Source of the DNA: Sphingomonas abaci
GTDB lineage: Bacteria; Pseudomonadota; Alphaproteobacteria; Sphingomonadales; Sphingomonadaceae
Assembly: GCF_014199625.1 (NCBI RefSeq)
Contig: NZ_JACHNY010000004.1
Span: 124,001 to 188,000, forward strand
Reading direction: 5' to 3'
Length of the DNA stretch: 64,000 nucleotides
Within the stretch, counting starts at the first letter, position 1. Each line of letters opens with the position of its first letter. Positions 17,283 to 25,920 of this stretch are shown here, piece by piece. A program made the position numbers and the translations under genes. Below the pieces are notes generated by a model that saw only the letters and a program-made list of their open reading frames with translations, was not told the origin of the DNA and did no database searches.

Positions 17283-17603
17283 TCAGTCCTCCGCCGCGAT
17301 GCGGATGCGCAGGCCGTCGAGCGCATCGGTGAAGGGGATCTGGCAGGACAGGCGCGAGGTCGCGTCGCGATCGCTGGTCGAGTCGAGCAGATCATCCTCG
17401 TCCGGGCTCATCTTGGGCAGGCGGTCGGCGAAGGCGGGGTCGACATGGACGTGGCAGGTCGCGCAGGAACAGCAGCCGCCGCACAGCGCCAGCAGTTCGT
17501 CGATGCCGCCGTCGCGGATCACTTCCATCACCGAAAGGCCCGATTCGCCAACCAGTTCGCGTTCTTCCCCTTCGCGCGTCGTGACGATAAGCGTGGGCAT
17601 CAT
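17283..17603 (-). CDS. 2Fe-2S ferredoxin, adrenodoxin/FdxB type
   Basis: A 106-residue ferredoxin. The cluster Cys pattern is [10 protein letters not shown] (about 41-50) and a distant Cys near 87 (SRLSCQIPF), the C-x5-C-x2-C...C pattern of vertebrate-type ferredoxins when the first, third and fourth local Cys are used. Such proteins donate electrons to P450s, dioxygenases or Fe-S assembly. It lies between mgtE (convergent) and alkA (divergent), so the partner is not evident. Two ATGs in tandem (17603 and 17600) make the exact start uncertain by one residue. Confidence 0.9.
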   Translation of the reverse strand: MMPTLIVTTREGEERELVGESGLSVMEVIRDGGIDELLALCGGCCSCATCHVHVDPAFADRLPKMSPDEDDLLDSTSDRDATSRLSCQIPFTDALDGLRIRIAAED

Positions 17604-17660
17604 GCAATCTCCAGATCTTCGCCGCCGTCATGGCGTCCGCGTCGCGGGCGATCAAGCGTC

Positions 17661-18290
17661 ATGGGACTGAGCGCGGACCAGCTTCGCGCCGGGCTGGATG
17701 CGCTGGGCGCGGTCGAACCGGCGATCGCGGCGGCGATCCGGCGGGTCGGCTATCCCGAGCCGCGCATTCGCGAGCGCGGCTATGCGACGCTGCTGCGCAC
17801 GATCGTCGGGCAGCAGGTCAGCGTCGCCTCCGCCAATGCGGTGTGGCGGCGGCTGGACGAGGTGCTCGGTGACGCCGGGGATCCGGCGCGGGTGATGGCG
17901 GCGAGCGACGAGGAATTGCGCGCCGCCGGCCTGTCGCGGCAGAAGAGCGGCTATGCGCGCAGCCTGGCGGACGAGGTGACGAGCGGGCGGCTCGACCTCG
18001 CCCATCTGCCCGAGGACGACGAGGCGGCGGTCGCGGCGTTGGTCCGGGTCAAGGGCATCGGCCGCTGGTCGGCCGAGGTCTATCTGCTGTTCGCGGAGGG
18101 GCGGCCCGATATCTGGCCGGCTGGCGACCTGGCGGTGCAGATCGAGATCGGCCGCATCCTGGGCCATGAGGCACGGCCCAGCGAGGCGCTGACGCGCACG
18201 CTGGCCGAGGGGTGGCGGCCGCATCGCGGCGCGCTGGCGATCTTCACCTGGCACCATTATGGCGCCGGCCCGGACGCCGCTCCCGTCTGA
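17661..18290 (+). CDS. DNA-3-methyladenine glycosylase II (AlkA-like)
   Basis: A 209-residue HhH-GPD base-excision glycosylase that removes alkylated purines from DNA. It shows TIVGQQVSVASANAVW (about 47-62), the helix-hairpin-helix VKGIGRWSAEVYLLF (about 130-144) and the catalytic Asp in PAGDLAVQ (about 155). It lacks the N-terminal domain of E. coli AlkA, as is common in short bacterial homologues. The ATG at 17661 was chosen; the frame is open upstream over the ferredoxin, without homology. Its stop lies in the loop of a large hairpin shared with the convergent PEPxxWA gene. Confidence 0.9.
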   Translation: MGLSADQLRAGLDALGAVEPAIAAAIRRVGYPEPRIRERGYATLLRTIVGQQVSVASANAVWRRLDEVLGDAGDPARVMAASDEELRAAGLSRQKSGYARSLADEVTSGRLDLAHLPEDDEAAVAALVRVKGIGRWSAEVYLLFAEGRPDIWPAGDLAVQIEIGRILGHEARPSEALTRTLAEGWRPHRGALAIFTWHHYGAGPDAAPV

Positions 18291-18306
18291 ACGGGACGGC
18301 GGCGTC
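18273..18306. terminator. Bidirectional hairpin at the alkA / PEPxxWA junction
   Basis: GACGCCGC-TCCCGT (18273-18286) pairs with ACGGGA-(CG)-GCGGCGTC (18291-18306) around a CTGA loop that contains the alkA stop codon. There is a 14-bp stem with one 2-nt bulge and no U-tract, so terminator function is inferred from position between converging genes. Confidence 0.5.
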
Positions 18307-18320
18307 GCGGTGGACGGGGT

Positions 18321-18992
18321 TCAGGCGTAGGCGACGGTGGCGCTGCGGCGGCGATAGCGGGCGCCCGCGCCCAGCATCGCGAAACCGACCAGCATCATCG
18401 CCCAGCTCGACGGCTCGGGCACGGCTGCGGCATAGCCGACGACATTGTCGATGCCGAAGGCGGTGCTGGCATCCGCGCCGCCCTCATTGTCGAGGCGATA
18501 GAAGGCGAGCTGTTCGATCGGCGTGTCGAAGCTGAAGCCCAGGAAGCCGACCTCGTTCAGGCTGCTCAGCGTGAAGCTGCCCATCTCGCCCGTGTCGGTC
18601 AGGAAGCCCACGGTCTCGCCCGCGTCGCTCAACTCCCCCGCGAAATAGGGACGCAGGTCGAAGCCGAGCGCCTGGGTCGTCGAGGTGAAGCTGAACACGG
18701 TGGTGATCGCCACATCCGCCAGCACCTGGACGAAGGCGGAGCCGTCGACGCTGCCGATCAGGCCGGCTTCGTAGCCCGAAACAGGCGTGATCTGCTCGAC
18801 GGCCTCGCCGGCGACCTGAAAGATCAGAAGCGGATTCGTGCCCTGCGAGAAGTCGGTCGTGTAGGACGGCGTGCCGCCCAGCGCGAGGAACTGCGCCCGG
18901 TCGGTGAAGACGGTGGCGGCCTGCGCCGTGGCGGGCGCGATCATTGCCACCGCGCCGATGGCGGCGATCGCCCAGGGCTTGAATTTCGTCAT
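18321..18992 (-). CDS. Exported PEPxxWA-CTERM domain protein
   Basis: A 223-residue exported protein of unknown function. A signal peptide (1-26, ending AQAA) precedes a beta-rich mature region with segments such as ALGFDLRPYFAG and GFLGFSFDTPIEQLAFYRLD, typical of jelly-roll PEP-CTERM proteins. The tail VPEPSSWAMMLVGFAMLGA then GARYRRR is a canonical sorting signal, here with PSSWA. It converges on alkA and lies downstream of nudC on the same strand, but 54 bp beyond that gene's upstream neighbour set, so it is probably a separate unit. Surface or secreted location is inferred. Confidence 0.85.
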   Translation of the reverse strand: MTKFKPWAIAAIGAVAMIAPATAQAATVFTDRAQFLALGGTPSYTTDFSQGTNPLLIFQVAGEAVEQITPVSGYEAGLIGSVDGSAFVQVLADVAITTVFSFTSTTQALGFDLRPYFAGELSDAGETVGFLTDTGEMGSFTLSSLNEVGFLGFSFDTPIEQLAFYRLDNEGGADASTAFGIDNVVGYAAAVPEPSSWAMMLVGFAMLGAGARYRRRSATVAYA

Positions 18993-19046
18993 GTCCGACT
19001 CCCGTGTTGCTGGAGTCGTTAATGCAGCAGAAAGGTTAATTATCCA

Positions 19047-19919
19047 TTACCCATCTGGAACGATTGGCAATTCTTCCGCCCAACGGGTCAGCAGGCTGTG
19101 CGCGATGGCATAGGGCGGCGGCGGCACGAACGGGCCCGGCTCGCCCGCCAGCACCGCGCGCACCACGGCCCGCGGGACCCAGATCGCATCCTCCAGCTCG
19201 GTCGTGTCGATCGCCAGCCGGTCGCTGGTCGCGGTGGCGATGCAGGCGATCATCAGCGACGACGGGAACGGCCAGGGCTGGCTGGCGACGTAGCGGACGT
19301 CGGTGACGGCGACGCCCGCTTCCTCCGCGACTTCGCGCGCGACCGCTTCCTCGATCGATTCGCCGGGTTCCAGGAAACCGGCCAGCGCCGAATAGCGGCC
19401 GGGCGGGAAGGCGGGCTGGCGGCCGAGCAGGGCGCGGCCATCATGCTCCGCGATCATGATGACGACCGGGTCGACGCGCGGAAAATGCTCGGTCGCGCAA
19501 CTGGGGCAGCGTCGTCCCCAGCCGGCCCGGAACGGCGTCGTCGGCTGGCCGCAAACGGCGCAGTAGCCGTGGCGCGCATGCCAGTCGAGCACCGCGCGCG
19601 CCGCCGCATAGGTGGCCGCCTCCCCCGCCACCAACGCGTGGAGCGCGGCGATCATCTCGAACGAGCGGCCGCGCGCCGGCTGGTCGGTGATGGCAGCGAA
19701 ATGTGGCACGCCCGCCGCGTCCAGCCCCAGCAGCACCAGCCGCTCCGGGCTGTGCTCGCCCAGCGTCGTCCAGCCGAGTCGCTCGCCGTCCATCGCGGGC
19801 GCGTAGTCGTCCAGCACCAACAGCCGCGCACGCGGATCGGCAATGGCGGCCGCGAAGCGCGCCGCGTCGTGGCGGATCGGGTCGGCGCGGTCGAGCAGGC
19901 CGCCGGTGAAGCCGATCAT
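19047..19919 (-). CDS. nudC: NAD(+) diphosphatase NudC
   Basis: A 290-residue NUDIX enzyme that cleaves NAD(H), and NAD caps on RNA, to NMN and AMP. A zinc ribbon (CAVCGQP...CPSC, about 136-159) separates the N-terminal and catalytic domains. The NUDIX box follows at about 198-220 (GFLEPGESIEEAVAREVAEEAG), and the NudC signature SQPWPFPSSLM lies about 15 residues further, which is what identifies NudC within the superfamily. It is the last gene of a mutY / serine hydrolase / nudC operon; its ATG overlaps the hydrolase stop by 4 nt. Confidence 0.94.
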   Translation of the reverse strand: MIGFTGGLLDRADPIRHDAARFAAAIADPRARLLVLDDYAPAMDGERLGWTTLGEHSPERLVLLGLDAAGVPHFAAITDQPARGRSFEMIAALHALVAGEAATYAAARAVLDWHARHGYCAVCGQPTTPFRAGWGRRCPSCATEHFPRVDPVVIMIAEHDGRALLGRQPAFPPGRYSALAGFLEPGESIEEAVAREVAEEAGVAVTDVRYVASQPWPFPSSLMIACIATATSDRLAIDTTELEDAIWVPRAVVRAVLAGEPGPFVPPPPYAIAHSLLTRWAEELPIVPDG

Positions 19920-21208
19920 TCGCCGTGCAACCGCGTGGCATCGCGGCGCAAGGCTGCGCCGACCTGGTCCGCCAGCGGCACGTCGCCGCCCATTTCGTTG
20001 ATCATCACCGTTCCTCGTATTCCCAATGCCGGATCGACCCAGCCGATCGATCCCGCCGCCCCGGCCCAGCCGAACGTTCCTTTGCCCGGCCCCCCCGGCT
20101 CGTCGACCAGCCGCACCGATCCGCCCGCGCCGAAGCCCTGGGGCACGCCGGGCTTGTCGCCGGTCACCATCCCCGCGCCGCCGAACGCGACGCCCGGCGG
20201 CAACAGGTTCGACATGGCCATTCGCACCGTCTCCGCCTTCATCACGCGCACCCCATCCAGCGTGCCGCCATTCTGGAGCATGTGGAGGAAGCGATCGTAA
20301 TCGCGCGCCGACGACACCAGACCCGCGCCGCCATAGGGGAAGCTGGGCGGCGTCAGGAATACGGATCTCTGGCCCGGATCGAGCGGCGCCAGGGTCCGGC
20401 CCAGCACGGCGTAATTGGTCGCCAGCCGGCCGGCATCCTTCGCCGGCACGGTGAAGGCGGTCGAATCCATCTTCAATGGCGTGAAGAACCGGGTCTGGAG
20501 GAAGCGGTCGAACGGCATTCCGCTCGCCACCTCGATCACCCGGCCCAGCACGTCGAGCCCGATCGAATAATGCCACCGTGTCCCCGGCTCGGCGATCAGC
20601 GGCACCGTGGCGACCCGGTCGGCGAAGGCGGCGAGCGTCGCCGGGCGGGCGCGGCGCATCGCCGCCTCGGCCGCCGCATTGATCGCCAGCGGCACCAGGC
20701 CCAGCCGCTCATATTCGCGCAGCAGCGGTCCCCGAGCGTTGATCGAATAGCCCAGGCCCGATGTGTGGGTCAGGAGCTGGCGGATGGTGATCGGCCGCGT
20801 CGCTGGCACCGAATCCAGGCTGGTGTCGGGATGGGTCAGCACCCGCATATGCGCGAAGGCGGGGATGTACCGGGCGACCGGATCGTCCAGCCCGATCCGC
20901 CCCTCCTCGACCAGCAGCATCACCGCCATGCCGGTGATCGGCTTGGTCATCGAATAGATGCGCCAGAGCGTATCGGGGCCGGCGGCGGGCGAATCGGCCG
21001 CCTCGGCGATCCGCCCCGCCGGCACGAAGACGGTGGGCGAGTCGCCGCGCCCGAACGCACCGACGATCCCCGGCATCCGGCCCTCCCGCACATAGGAGTC
21101 GAACAAGGTCTGCGTCTCGACGAGCAGCGGCCGGGGGGCGGGCGCGGTCTGCGCCGCGACCGGCGCGGCGAGCGTCAGCAGCAGGGGCGACAGGCGCATC
21201 ATCCGCAT
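19916..21208 (-). CDS. Exported serine hydrolase, beta-lactamase class C/esterase family
   Basis: A 430-residue exported serine hydrolase. A signal peptide (1-20, ending VAAQ) is followed by the catalytic SxxK tetrad SMTK (about 87-90, in RIYSMTKPITG) and the tyrosine motif YSI (about 210, in WHYSIGLDVLG). Members act as esterases, peptidases or beta-lactamases. The YxN Asn is replaced by Ile, which is more usual in EstB-like esterases than in true beta-lactamases, so antibiotic hydrolysis should not be assumed. The ATG shares one base with the mutY stop (TGATG) and the TGA overlaps the nudC ATG. Confidence 0.85.
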   Translation of the reverse strand: MRMMRLSPLLLTLAAPVAAQTAPAPRPLLVETQTLFDSYVREGRMPGIVGAFGRGDSPTVFVPAGRIAEAADSPAAGPDTLWRIYSMTKPITGMAVMLLVEEGRIGLDDPVARYIPAFAHMRVLTHPDTSLDSVPATRPITIRQLLTHTSGLGYSINARGPLLREYERLGLVPLAINAAAEAAMRRARPATLAAFADRVATVPLIAEPGTRWHYSIGLDVLGRVIEVASGMPFDRFLQTRFFTPLKMDSTAFTVPAKDAGRLATNYAVLGRTLAPLDPGQRSVFLTPPSFPYGGAGLVSSARDYDRFLHMLQNGGTLDGVRVMKAETVRMAMSNLLPPGVAFGGAGMVTGDKPGVPQGFGAGGSVRLVDEPGGPGKGTFGWAGAAGSIGWVDPALGIRGTVMINEMGGDVPLADQVGAALRRDATRLHGE

Positions 21209-22263
21209 CACGTCATGCTCCCATCCTCGTCCTCGCCCAGCACGGCCCGCGCCGCCTTGGCGAACAGCGTCGGCAGCCCGGCGGCGGCGAGGTCGGCGAC
21301 CGGCCACCATTCGCCCTCGCCCTGCGCCTCGCCGCGCCCGACCGCAAGCGCCAGCGTCAGATTGAAATGGGTGAAGCCATGCTCCACCTGGCCGCCTAGC
21401 ATCCGCCAGTTGATCGCGGCGGGCGCCGCCGCCAGCGCGGGCGATGCATCGACCCAGGGTCCGGTCGGCAGCGCGCGCATGCCCCCCAACAGTCCCTTGT
21501 CGGGCCGTCGCACCAGCCACACCGACCGCGCGCCCTCCCGCCGTTCCAGCCAGAATATGGTGCCATGGCGGCGCGGCTTGGCCTTCTTCGCGGCCTTGAC
21601 CGGAAGCCGCGCCGGATCGCCCTCCGCATAGGCCGTACAGGATTCGCGCAACGGGCAGAGCAGGCAGCGCGGCTTGCGCACCGTGCAGAGCGTCGCGCCC
21701 AGGTCCATCATGGCTTGCGCGAAGTCGCCGGCGCGCGTGTCCGGCGTGATCCGGTCGGTCGCCGCCCGGATCGCCGGGCGCGCCGCCGGCAGCGGGGTCT
21801 GGATCGCGAACAGACGCGCCACGACCCGCTCGACATTGGCGTCGACCACCACCGCGCGCTCGCCGAACGCGATCGCCGCCACCGCCGCCGCCGTATAGGC
21901 TCCCAGCCCCGGCAGTTCGAGCAGCCCCGCCTCGGTGCGCGGGAAGCCGCCCGCCGCCGCCACCGCGCGCGCCGCCTTCACCAGGTTGCGCGCGCGGGCG
22001 TAATAGCCCAGCCCCGCCCAGGCGGCCATGATCGCCTCGTCGGGTGCGGCGGCCAGCGCGTCGACGCTGGGCCAGCGTTCGGTCCACTCGCGAAAGCGCG
22101 GGGCGACCGCCGCCACGGTCGTCTGCTGGAGCATCACCTCCGACAGCCAGACCCGGTAGGGGTCGGGCGCCTCGCCCCGTTTCGCGCGCCACGGCAGGTC
22201 GCGGCCATGGGCGTCATACCAGTCGAGCAACCGGTCGGCGATCGAAGAGCGCTTGGCGTTCAC
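21208..22263 (-). CDS. mutY: A/G-specific adenine glycosylase MutY
   Basis: A 351-residue base-excision enzyme that removes A mispaired with 8-oxoG. It shows DLPWR (about 22-26), VMLQQTTV (about 43-50, with the catalytic Glu just upstream in SEV), the HhH-GPD core ELPGLGAYTAAAV (about 116-128), the conserved VVVDANVERV, the [4Fe-4S] cluster C-x6-C-x2-C-x5-C (CTVRKPRCLLCPLRESC, about 193-209) and a C-terminal NUDIX-like 8-oxoG recognition domain. It is the first gene of the operon leading to the serine hydrolase and nudC, and is divergent from the DciA-like gene. Confidence 0.95.
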   Translation of the reverse strand: MNAKRSSIADRLLDWYDAHGRDLPWRAKRGEAPDPYRVWLSEVMLQQTTVAAVAPRFREWTERWPSVDALAAAPDEAIMAAWAGLGYYARARNLVKAARAVAAAGGFPRTEAGLLELPGLGAYTAAAVAAIAFGERAVVVDANVERVVARLFAIQTPLPAARPAIRAATDRITPDTRAGDFAQAMMDLGATLCTVRKPRCLLCPLRESCTAYAEGDPARLPVKAAKKAKPRRHGTIFWLERREGARSVWLVRRPDKGLLGGMRALPTGPWVDASPALAAAPAAINWRMLGGQVEHGFTHFNLTLALAVGRGEAQGEGEWWPVADLAAAGLPTLFAKAARAVLGEDEDGSMT

Positions 22264-22289
22264 CGCCCGCCTATGGCATGGGACACGCC

Positions 22290-22859
22290 ATGAGCAAGCA
22301 TCCCGGCACCCCCCAGGCCGGATCTCCCCCGAAAACCGCCAAGCGCCCCAGGGCCGCGCAGGCTAAGCCGGAGCCCGAACGGTCCAACCGCTCGCGCGCG
22401 GTGTCCGAATTGCTGCCCGCGATCGGCGGCGCGGCGTTCCGCCGCTTCGGCTTCGTCCAGTCCTCGATCGTCAGCCGCTGGCCCGAGATCGTCGGGGAGC
22501 GGCTGGCGCGCGCCTCGATGCCCGAATCGATCCGCTTTCCGGTCGGAGCGAAGCAGGACGGAACCCTGACCCTGACGGTGCGCGGCGCCCATGCGCCGAT
22601 GATGCAGCATGTCATTCCGGAGATCATCGAGCGGGTGAACCGCTTCTTCGGCTATGCCGCGATCGCCCGGGTCACGATCCGCCAGGGCGAGATCGCCGCG
22701 CCGCCCGCGGCCCGCGCGCCCGTCTCGCTCCAGCCGCGCGCCGTGCCGGTGGAGATGGGCGAGGGGCTGAAGGCGATCGCCGATCCCGAACTGCGCGCGG
22801 TGCTCGAATCGCTTGCCGCCGGGGTCGCCGCGACCCGTGGCCTACCGAGGGTGTCCTGA
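22290..22859 (+). CDS. DUF721 / DciA-like protein
   Basis: A 189-residue cytoplasmic protein with a basic, disordered N-terminus (about 1-40) and a DUF721 domain: LLPAIGGAAFRRFGF (about 45-59), SIVSRWPEIVGERLA (about 63-77) and LTVRGAHAPMMQHV (about 97-110). DciA, the best-studied DUF721 protein, helps load the replicative helicase DnaB in bacteria lacking DnaC. Two starts are possible, ATG at 22278 or 22290; I took the latter (MSKHPG). Its TGA overlaps the ATG of the first DsbA-like gene. The context of mutY, dsbA-like genes and smc agrees with other alphaproteobacteria, as I recall. Confidence 0.8.
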   Translation: MSKHPGTPQAGSPPKTAKRPRAAQAKPEPERSNRSRAVSELLPAIGGAAFRRFGFVQSSIVSRWPEIVGERLARASMPESIRFPVGAKQDGTLTLTVRGAHAPMMQHVIPEIIERVNRFFGYAAIARVTIRQGEIAAPPAARAPVSLQPRAVPVEMGEGLKAIADPELRAVLESLAAGVAATRGLPRVS

Positions 22860-23536
22860 TGCGTCTGCTGCCGTTTGCGCTTGCCCTGCTCGCCCTGCCA
22901 CTGACGCTTGCGGGGGCCGCGCCGGTACGCGATTGGTCGGCGACCGCGACGATGACCGCGGACGGCGCCTATGTGATCGGCAACCCGGCCGCGCGCGTGA
23001 AGCTGCGCGAATGGGCCAGCTATACCTGTCCGCACTGCGCCCATTTTAGCGCCGAGTCGGAGCCGGTGCTGGCCAATCGCATGATCCGCTCGGGCTCGAC
23101 CAGCCTGGAGGTGCGGCACCTGGTGCGCGATCCGCTCGACCTGGGCGCGGCGATCCTGACCCGCTGCGCCGGTCCGCGCGGCTTCGCGGGCGCGCACCGG
23201 GCGGTGTTCGCCGCGCAGGACCAATGGTTCAAGAAGGGCGCGGACTATGCCCAGGCCAATGCCGCGCGGCTGGAGACGCTGCCCAATCTGGTCGCGGTGC
23301 GTCAGCTCGCCGATGCCGCCGGGCTGACCGCGATCCTCGCCGCGCGCGGGCTGAAGCCGGCCGCGATCAACGCCTGTTTCGCCGACCAGAAATCGGTCGA
23401 CCGGCTGCTGGCGCTGAGCGCCGCCGTGCCGGCCGAGGTCACCGGCACGCCCAGTTTCTACATCAACGGCAAGCTGATCCCCAACGCCACCTGGGTCCAG
23501 CTCGAACCCGCCCTTCGCGCCGCCGGCGCCCAGTAA
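22859..23536 (+). CDS. DsbA-family periplasmic thiol-disulfide protein (first)
   Basis: A 225-residue exported thioredoxin-fold protein of the DsbA/Com1 class. A signal peptide (1-20, ending GAA) is followed by a thioredoxin start VIGNPAARVKLREWASYTC, then the active-site CPHC (about 59-62). The cis-Pro loop is VTGTPSFYINGK (about 198-209). It would catalyse disulfide exchange in the periplasm. It overlaps the DciA-like gene by one base and is followed 15 nt later by a paralogue, suggesting an operon of two related enzymes. No DsbB partner is in the window. Confidence 0.88.
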   Translation: MRLLPFALALLALPLTLAGAAPVRDWSATATMTADGAYVIGNPAARVKLREWASYTCPHCAHFSAESEPVLANRMIRSGSTSLEVRHLVRDPLDLGAAILTRCAGPRGFAGAHRAVFAAQDQWFKKGADYAQANAARLETLPNLVAVRQLADAAGLTAILAARGLKPAAINACFADQKSVDRLLALSAAVPAEVTGTPSFYINGKLIPNATWVQLEPALRAAGAQ

Positions 23537-23551
23537 ATGCCAGGAGCCACC

Positions 23552-24292
23552 ATGAAGTTCGCGTCTCTTCTGCTCGCCCCCCTCCTTGCTGCCGCGCTGA
23601 CCGCCTGTTCGGGCCAGAGCGGCGCGAGCAATGATAGCGCGCCGGCCGCCCCCGTCGCCGCCGTCACCCCGCCCGCCGGCAAGCAGTGGACCGATGTCGT
23701 GTCGAAGACGCCCGAGGGCTATGTCGTCGGCAATCCGAACGCGCCGATCAAGATGGTGGAATATGGCTCGCGCCTGTGCCCGGCCTGTCGCGCGCTGGCG
23801 ACCGAGGGGTTCGAGCCGCTGATGAAGGCCTATGTCGCGCCCGGCAAGGTCAGCTTCGAGTTCCGTGAGTTCCTGATCCACGGCGCGTCGGACCTGCCGC
23901 CCGCGCTGATCGGCGGCTGCGGCGGCCCCGCCCCCTTCTTCCCGATGCTGGAGCAGATGTACGCCAACCAGAACGCGTTCCTCGACAAGCTCCAGGCGCT
24001 GCCCAAGCCGGTGCAGGAGCAGATCCAGGCGGCCAAGCCGCAGGACGCGATCCGGATGCTCGGCGAGCAGATGGGGATCATCGACTTCGCCAAGCAGCGC
24101 GGCATCCCCGAGGCGAAGGCGCGCCAGTGCCTGTCCGACATGACCCGGATCGATGCGCTGACCAAGCAGACCCAGGACAAGGGCGCCGACGGCACCGTCA
24201 CCGGCACCCCGACCGTGATCATCAACGGCACCAAGGTCGACGGCTTCGGCTGGGCCGACGTGGAAAAGGCGCTGAAGCGCGCCGGCGCCTGA
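23552..24292 (+). CDS. DsbA-family thioredoxin lipoprotein (second)
   Basis: A 246-residue paralogue of the preceding gene, but predicted to be a lipoprotein: the signal ends LTAC (Cys at about 19). The thioredoxin region starts VVGNPNAPIKMVEYGS, with active site CPAC (about 75-78) and cis-Pro loop VTGTPTVIING (about 215-225). The dipeptide between the Cys differs from the first paralogue (PA versus PH), which suggests a different redox potential or partner. The start at 23552 is set by CAGGAG 6-10 nt upstream. The transcript runs into a paired repeat that may end it. Confidence 0.87.
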   Translation: MKFASLLLAPLLAAALTACSGQSGASNDSAPAAPVAAVTPPAGKQWTDVVSKTPEGYVVGNPNAPIKMVEYGSRLCPACRALATEGFEPLMKAYVAPGKVSFEFREFLIHGASDLPPALIGGCGGPAPFFPMLEQMYANQNAFLDKLQALPKPVQEQIQAAKPQDAIRMLGEQMGIIDFAKQRGIPEAKARQCLSDMTRIDALTKQTQDKGADGTVTGTPTVIINGTKVDGFGWADVEKALKRAGA

Positions 24293-24298
24293 GACCCA

Positions 24299-24405
24299 CT
24301 GTTCCCCGGCGAAGGCCGGGTCCCGGTCGCGGGACGATGGTGACGACGCGCGGCGCTCCGTTACCTCCACCTTGCCAACTGGGCCCCGGTTTCCGCCGGG
24401 GAACA
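24299..24405. repeat. Paired inverted REP element (REPIN-like), copy 2
   Basis: The left arm, from CTGTTCCCCGGCGAAGGCC (24299-24317), and the right arm, ending CCGCCGGGGAACA (24393-24405), are inverted copies. The centre shares the ordered blocks GACGACGCGC and GCGCTCCGTTACC with the copies at 8.7 kb (reverse strand) and 37.0 kb. It lies between the converging DsbA-like and radical-SAM genes. Confidence 0.82.
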
Positions 24406-24436
24406 ATGGGACCGTTGGAACCGCTATTCCCGCCCG

Positions 24437-25687
24437 CTACGCCGCGAACAATTCCAGCTGCTGTTTCTTCTTCGGCGCGACCAGCGGCTTCAGGTCGGCG
24501 CGTTCGGCCAGCGCCACCGGTCGCCAGTCCTCGGCGATCAGGAACGGCCGCAGCTTGGCGATCGACACGGTCAGCCGCGCGACATCGTCCAGCCGCAGCC
24601 GTCGCCAGCGCCGGCTCGCCAGGATCGCGTCGACCGCCTTCACCCCCAGCCCCGGCACGCGCAGCAACGCCTCGCGCGGGGCGCGGTTGACGTCGACGGG
24701 GAAACGGTCGCGGAACTTCAGCGCCCAGGCCAGCTTGGGGTCGATGTCGAGCGGCAGCATGCCGGTCTCCGCATCGGCCGCCGCGACCACCTCGTGCGGC
24801 TGATAGTCGTAGAAGCGCATCAGCCAGTCCGACTGGTACAGCCGATGCTCGCGCATCAGCGGCGGGCGCTGCAGCGGCAGCACCGCCGATGCGTCGGGGA
24901 TCGGGCTGAACGCCGAATAATAGACCCGGCGCAGCGAGAAGCGGTCGTAGAGCTTGGACGCGCGCAGCACGATATCGCCATCGGTCGCGGCGTCCGCGCC
25001 GACGATCATCTGGGTCGACTGCCCGGCGGGCGCGAAGCGCGGCGCATTGCGGTACTTCTTCCCAGCGTCACGCTGGTCCGCGATCGCGCCCTTCACCTCG
25101 GCCATCGCGCCTTCGATCCGCGCGCCGTCCTTCTCGGGGGCCAGCCGCTTCAGCCCGCCAGCGGTCGGCAGCTCGACATTGATCGAGACGCGGTCGGCAT
25201 GGAGCCCGGCCTGGTGGATCAACGCGGGATCAGCGTCGGGGATCGTCTTGAGATGGATATAGCCGCGGAAATGATGATCCTCGCGCAAGCTCCGCGCCAC
25301 CTCGACCAATTGCTCCATCGTATAGTCGGGCGAGCGGATGATGCCCGAGGACAGGAACAGCCCCTCGATATAGTTGCGCTTGTAGAAGGAGATGGTGAGG
25401 TTCACGACCTCCTGCGCGGTGAAGCGGGCGCGACGGACGTTCGACGACTTGCGGTTGATGCAATAATGGCAGTCGAAGATGCAGCTGTTGGTCAACAGGA
25501 TCTTGAGCAGCGAAATGCAGCGGCCATCGGGCGCATAGGCATGGCAGATGCCCATCCCCTCGGTCGAACCCAGCCCCTTGCCGTCGCGGCTGTTGCGCTT
25601 GGCGGTGCCGGACGAGGCGCAGGACGCATCATATTTGGCGGCATCGGCGAGAATCGCCAGCTTTTCGCGGGTGTCGAGCTGAGCCAT
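24437..25687 (-). CDS. Putative DNA modification/repair radical SAM protein
   Basis: A 416-residue radical SAM enzyme of the family that accompanies UdgX/DUF4130 genes. The [4Fe-4S]-SAM cluster motif is C-x3-C-x2-C at residues 69-76 (SCIFDCHYC). A helix-hairpin-helix near 345-360 (LLRVPGLGVKAVDAILASRR) suggests DNA binding, and the C-terminus is basic. Extra Cys residues occur in the N-terminus (about 23 and 48). The biochemical reaction is unknown. The presumed partner, the UdgX fusion, lies on the far side of smc, about 3.7 kb away and on the opposite strand. The start MAQLDTREK at 25687 was preferred over an upstream in-frame start. Confidence 0.85.
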   Translation of the reverse strand: MAQLDTREKLAILADAAKYDASCASSGTAKRNSRDGKGLGSTEGMGICHAYAPDGRCISLLKILLTNSCIFDCHYCINRKSSNVRRARFTAQEVVNLTISFYKRNYIEGLFLSSGIIRSPDYTMEQLVEVARSLREDHHFRGYIHLKTIPDADPALIHQAGLHADRVSINVELPTAGGLKRLAPEKDGARIEGAMAEVKGAIADQRDAGKKYRNAPRFAPAGQSTQMIVGADAATDGDIVLRASKLYDRFSLRRVYYSAFSPIPDASAVLPLQRPPLMREHRLYQSDWLMRFYDYQPHEVVAAADAETGMLPLDIDPKLAWALKFRDRFPVDVNRAPREALLRVPGLGVKAVDAILASRRWRRLRLDDVARLTVSIAKLRPFLIAEDWRPVALAERADLKPLVAPKKKQQLELFAA

Positions 25688-25920
25688 CCCGTTCGAAATA
25701 TGTTCTGGCCGTGCGGGTCGCAAGGCGCGACCATGGCGCGCGATAACCTGCTTTACCGGCACGGACGCGCAAAAAACGGGGGCGACCGCAGGGGCCGCCC
25801 CGTAGTTCAGGGAATGCGTCGCGCGGATAAAAGGGGGAGAACCGCAGCGACCCGATCCTTCTGCCAGCCAGATGTTGCGAAACTGTGTCCGGCGGGCGGG
25901 AAAGTGTAACCGAATGTATC

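Noticed and set aside
19916..21208. Calling the serine hydrolase a beta-lactamase resistance gene
   Set aside because: It has the SxxK motif of the fold, but the YxN motif reads YSI, which is more in line with esterase-like relatives; no resistance role can be supported.
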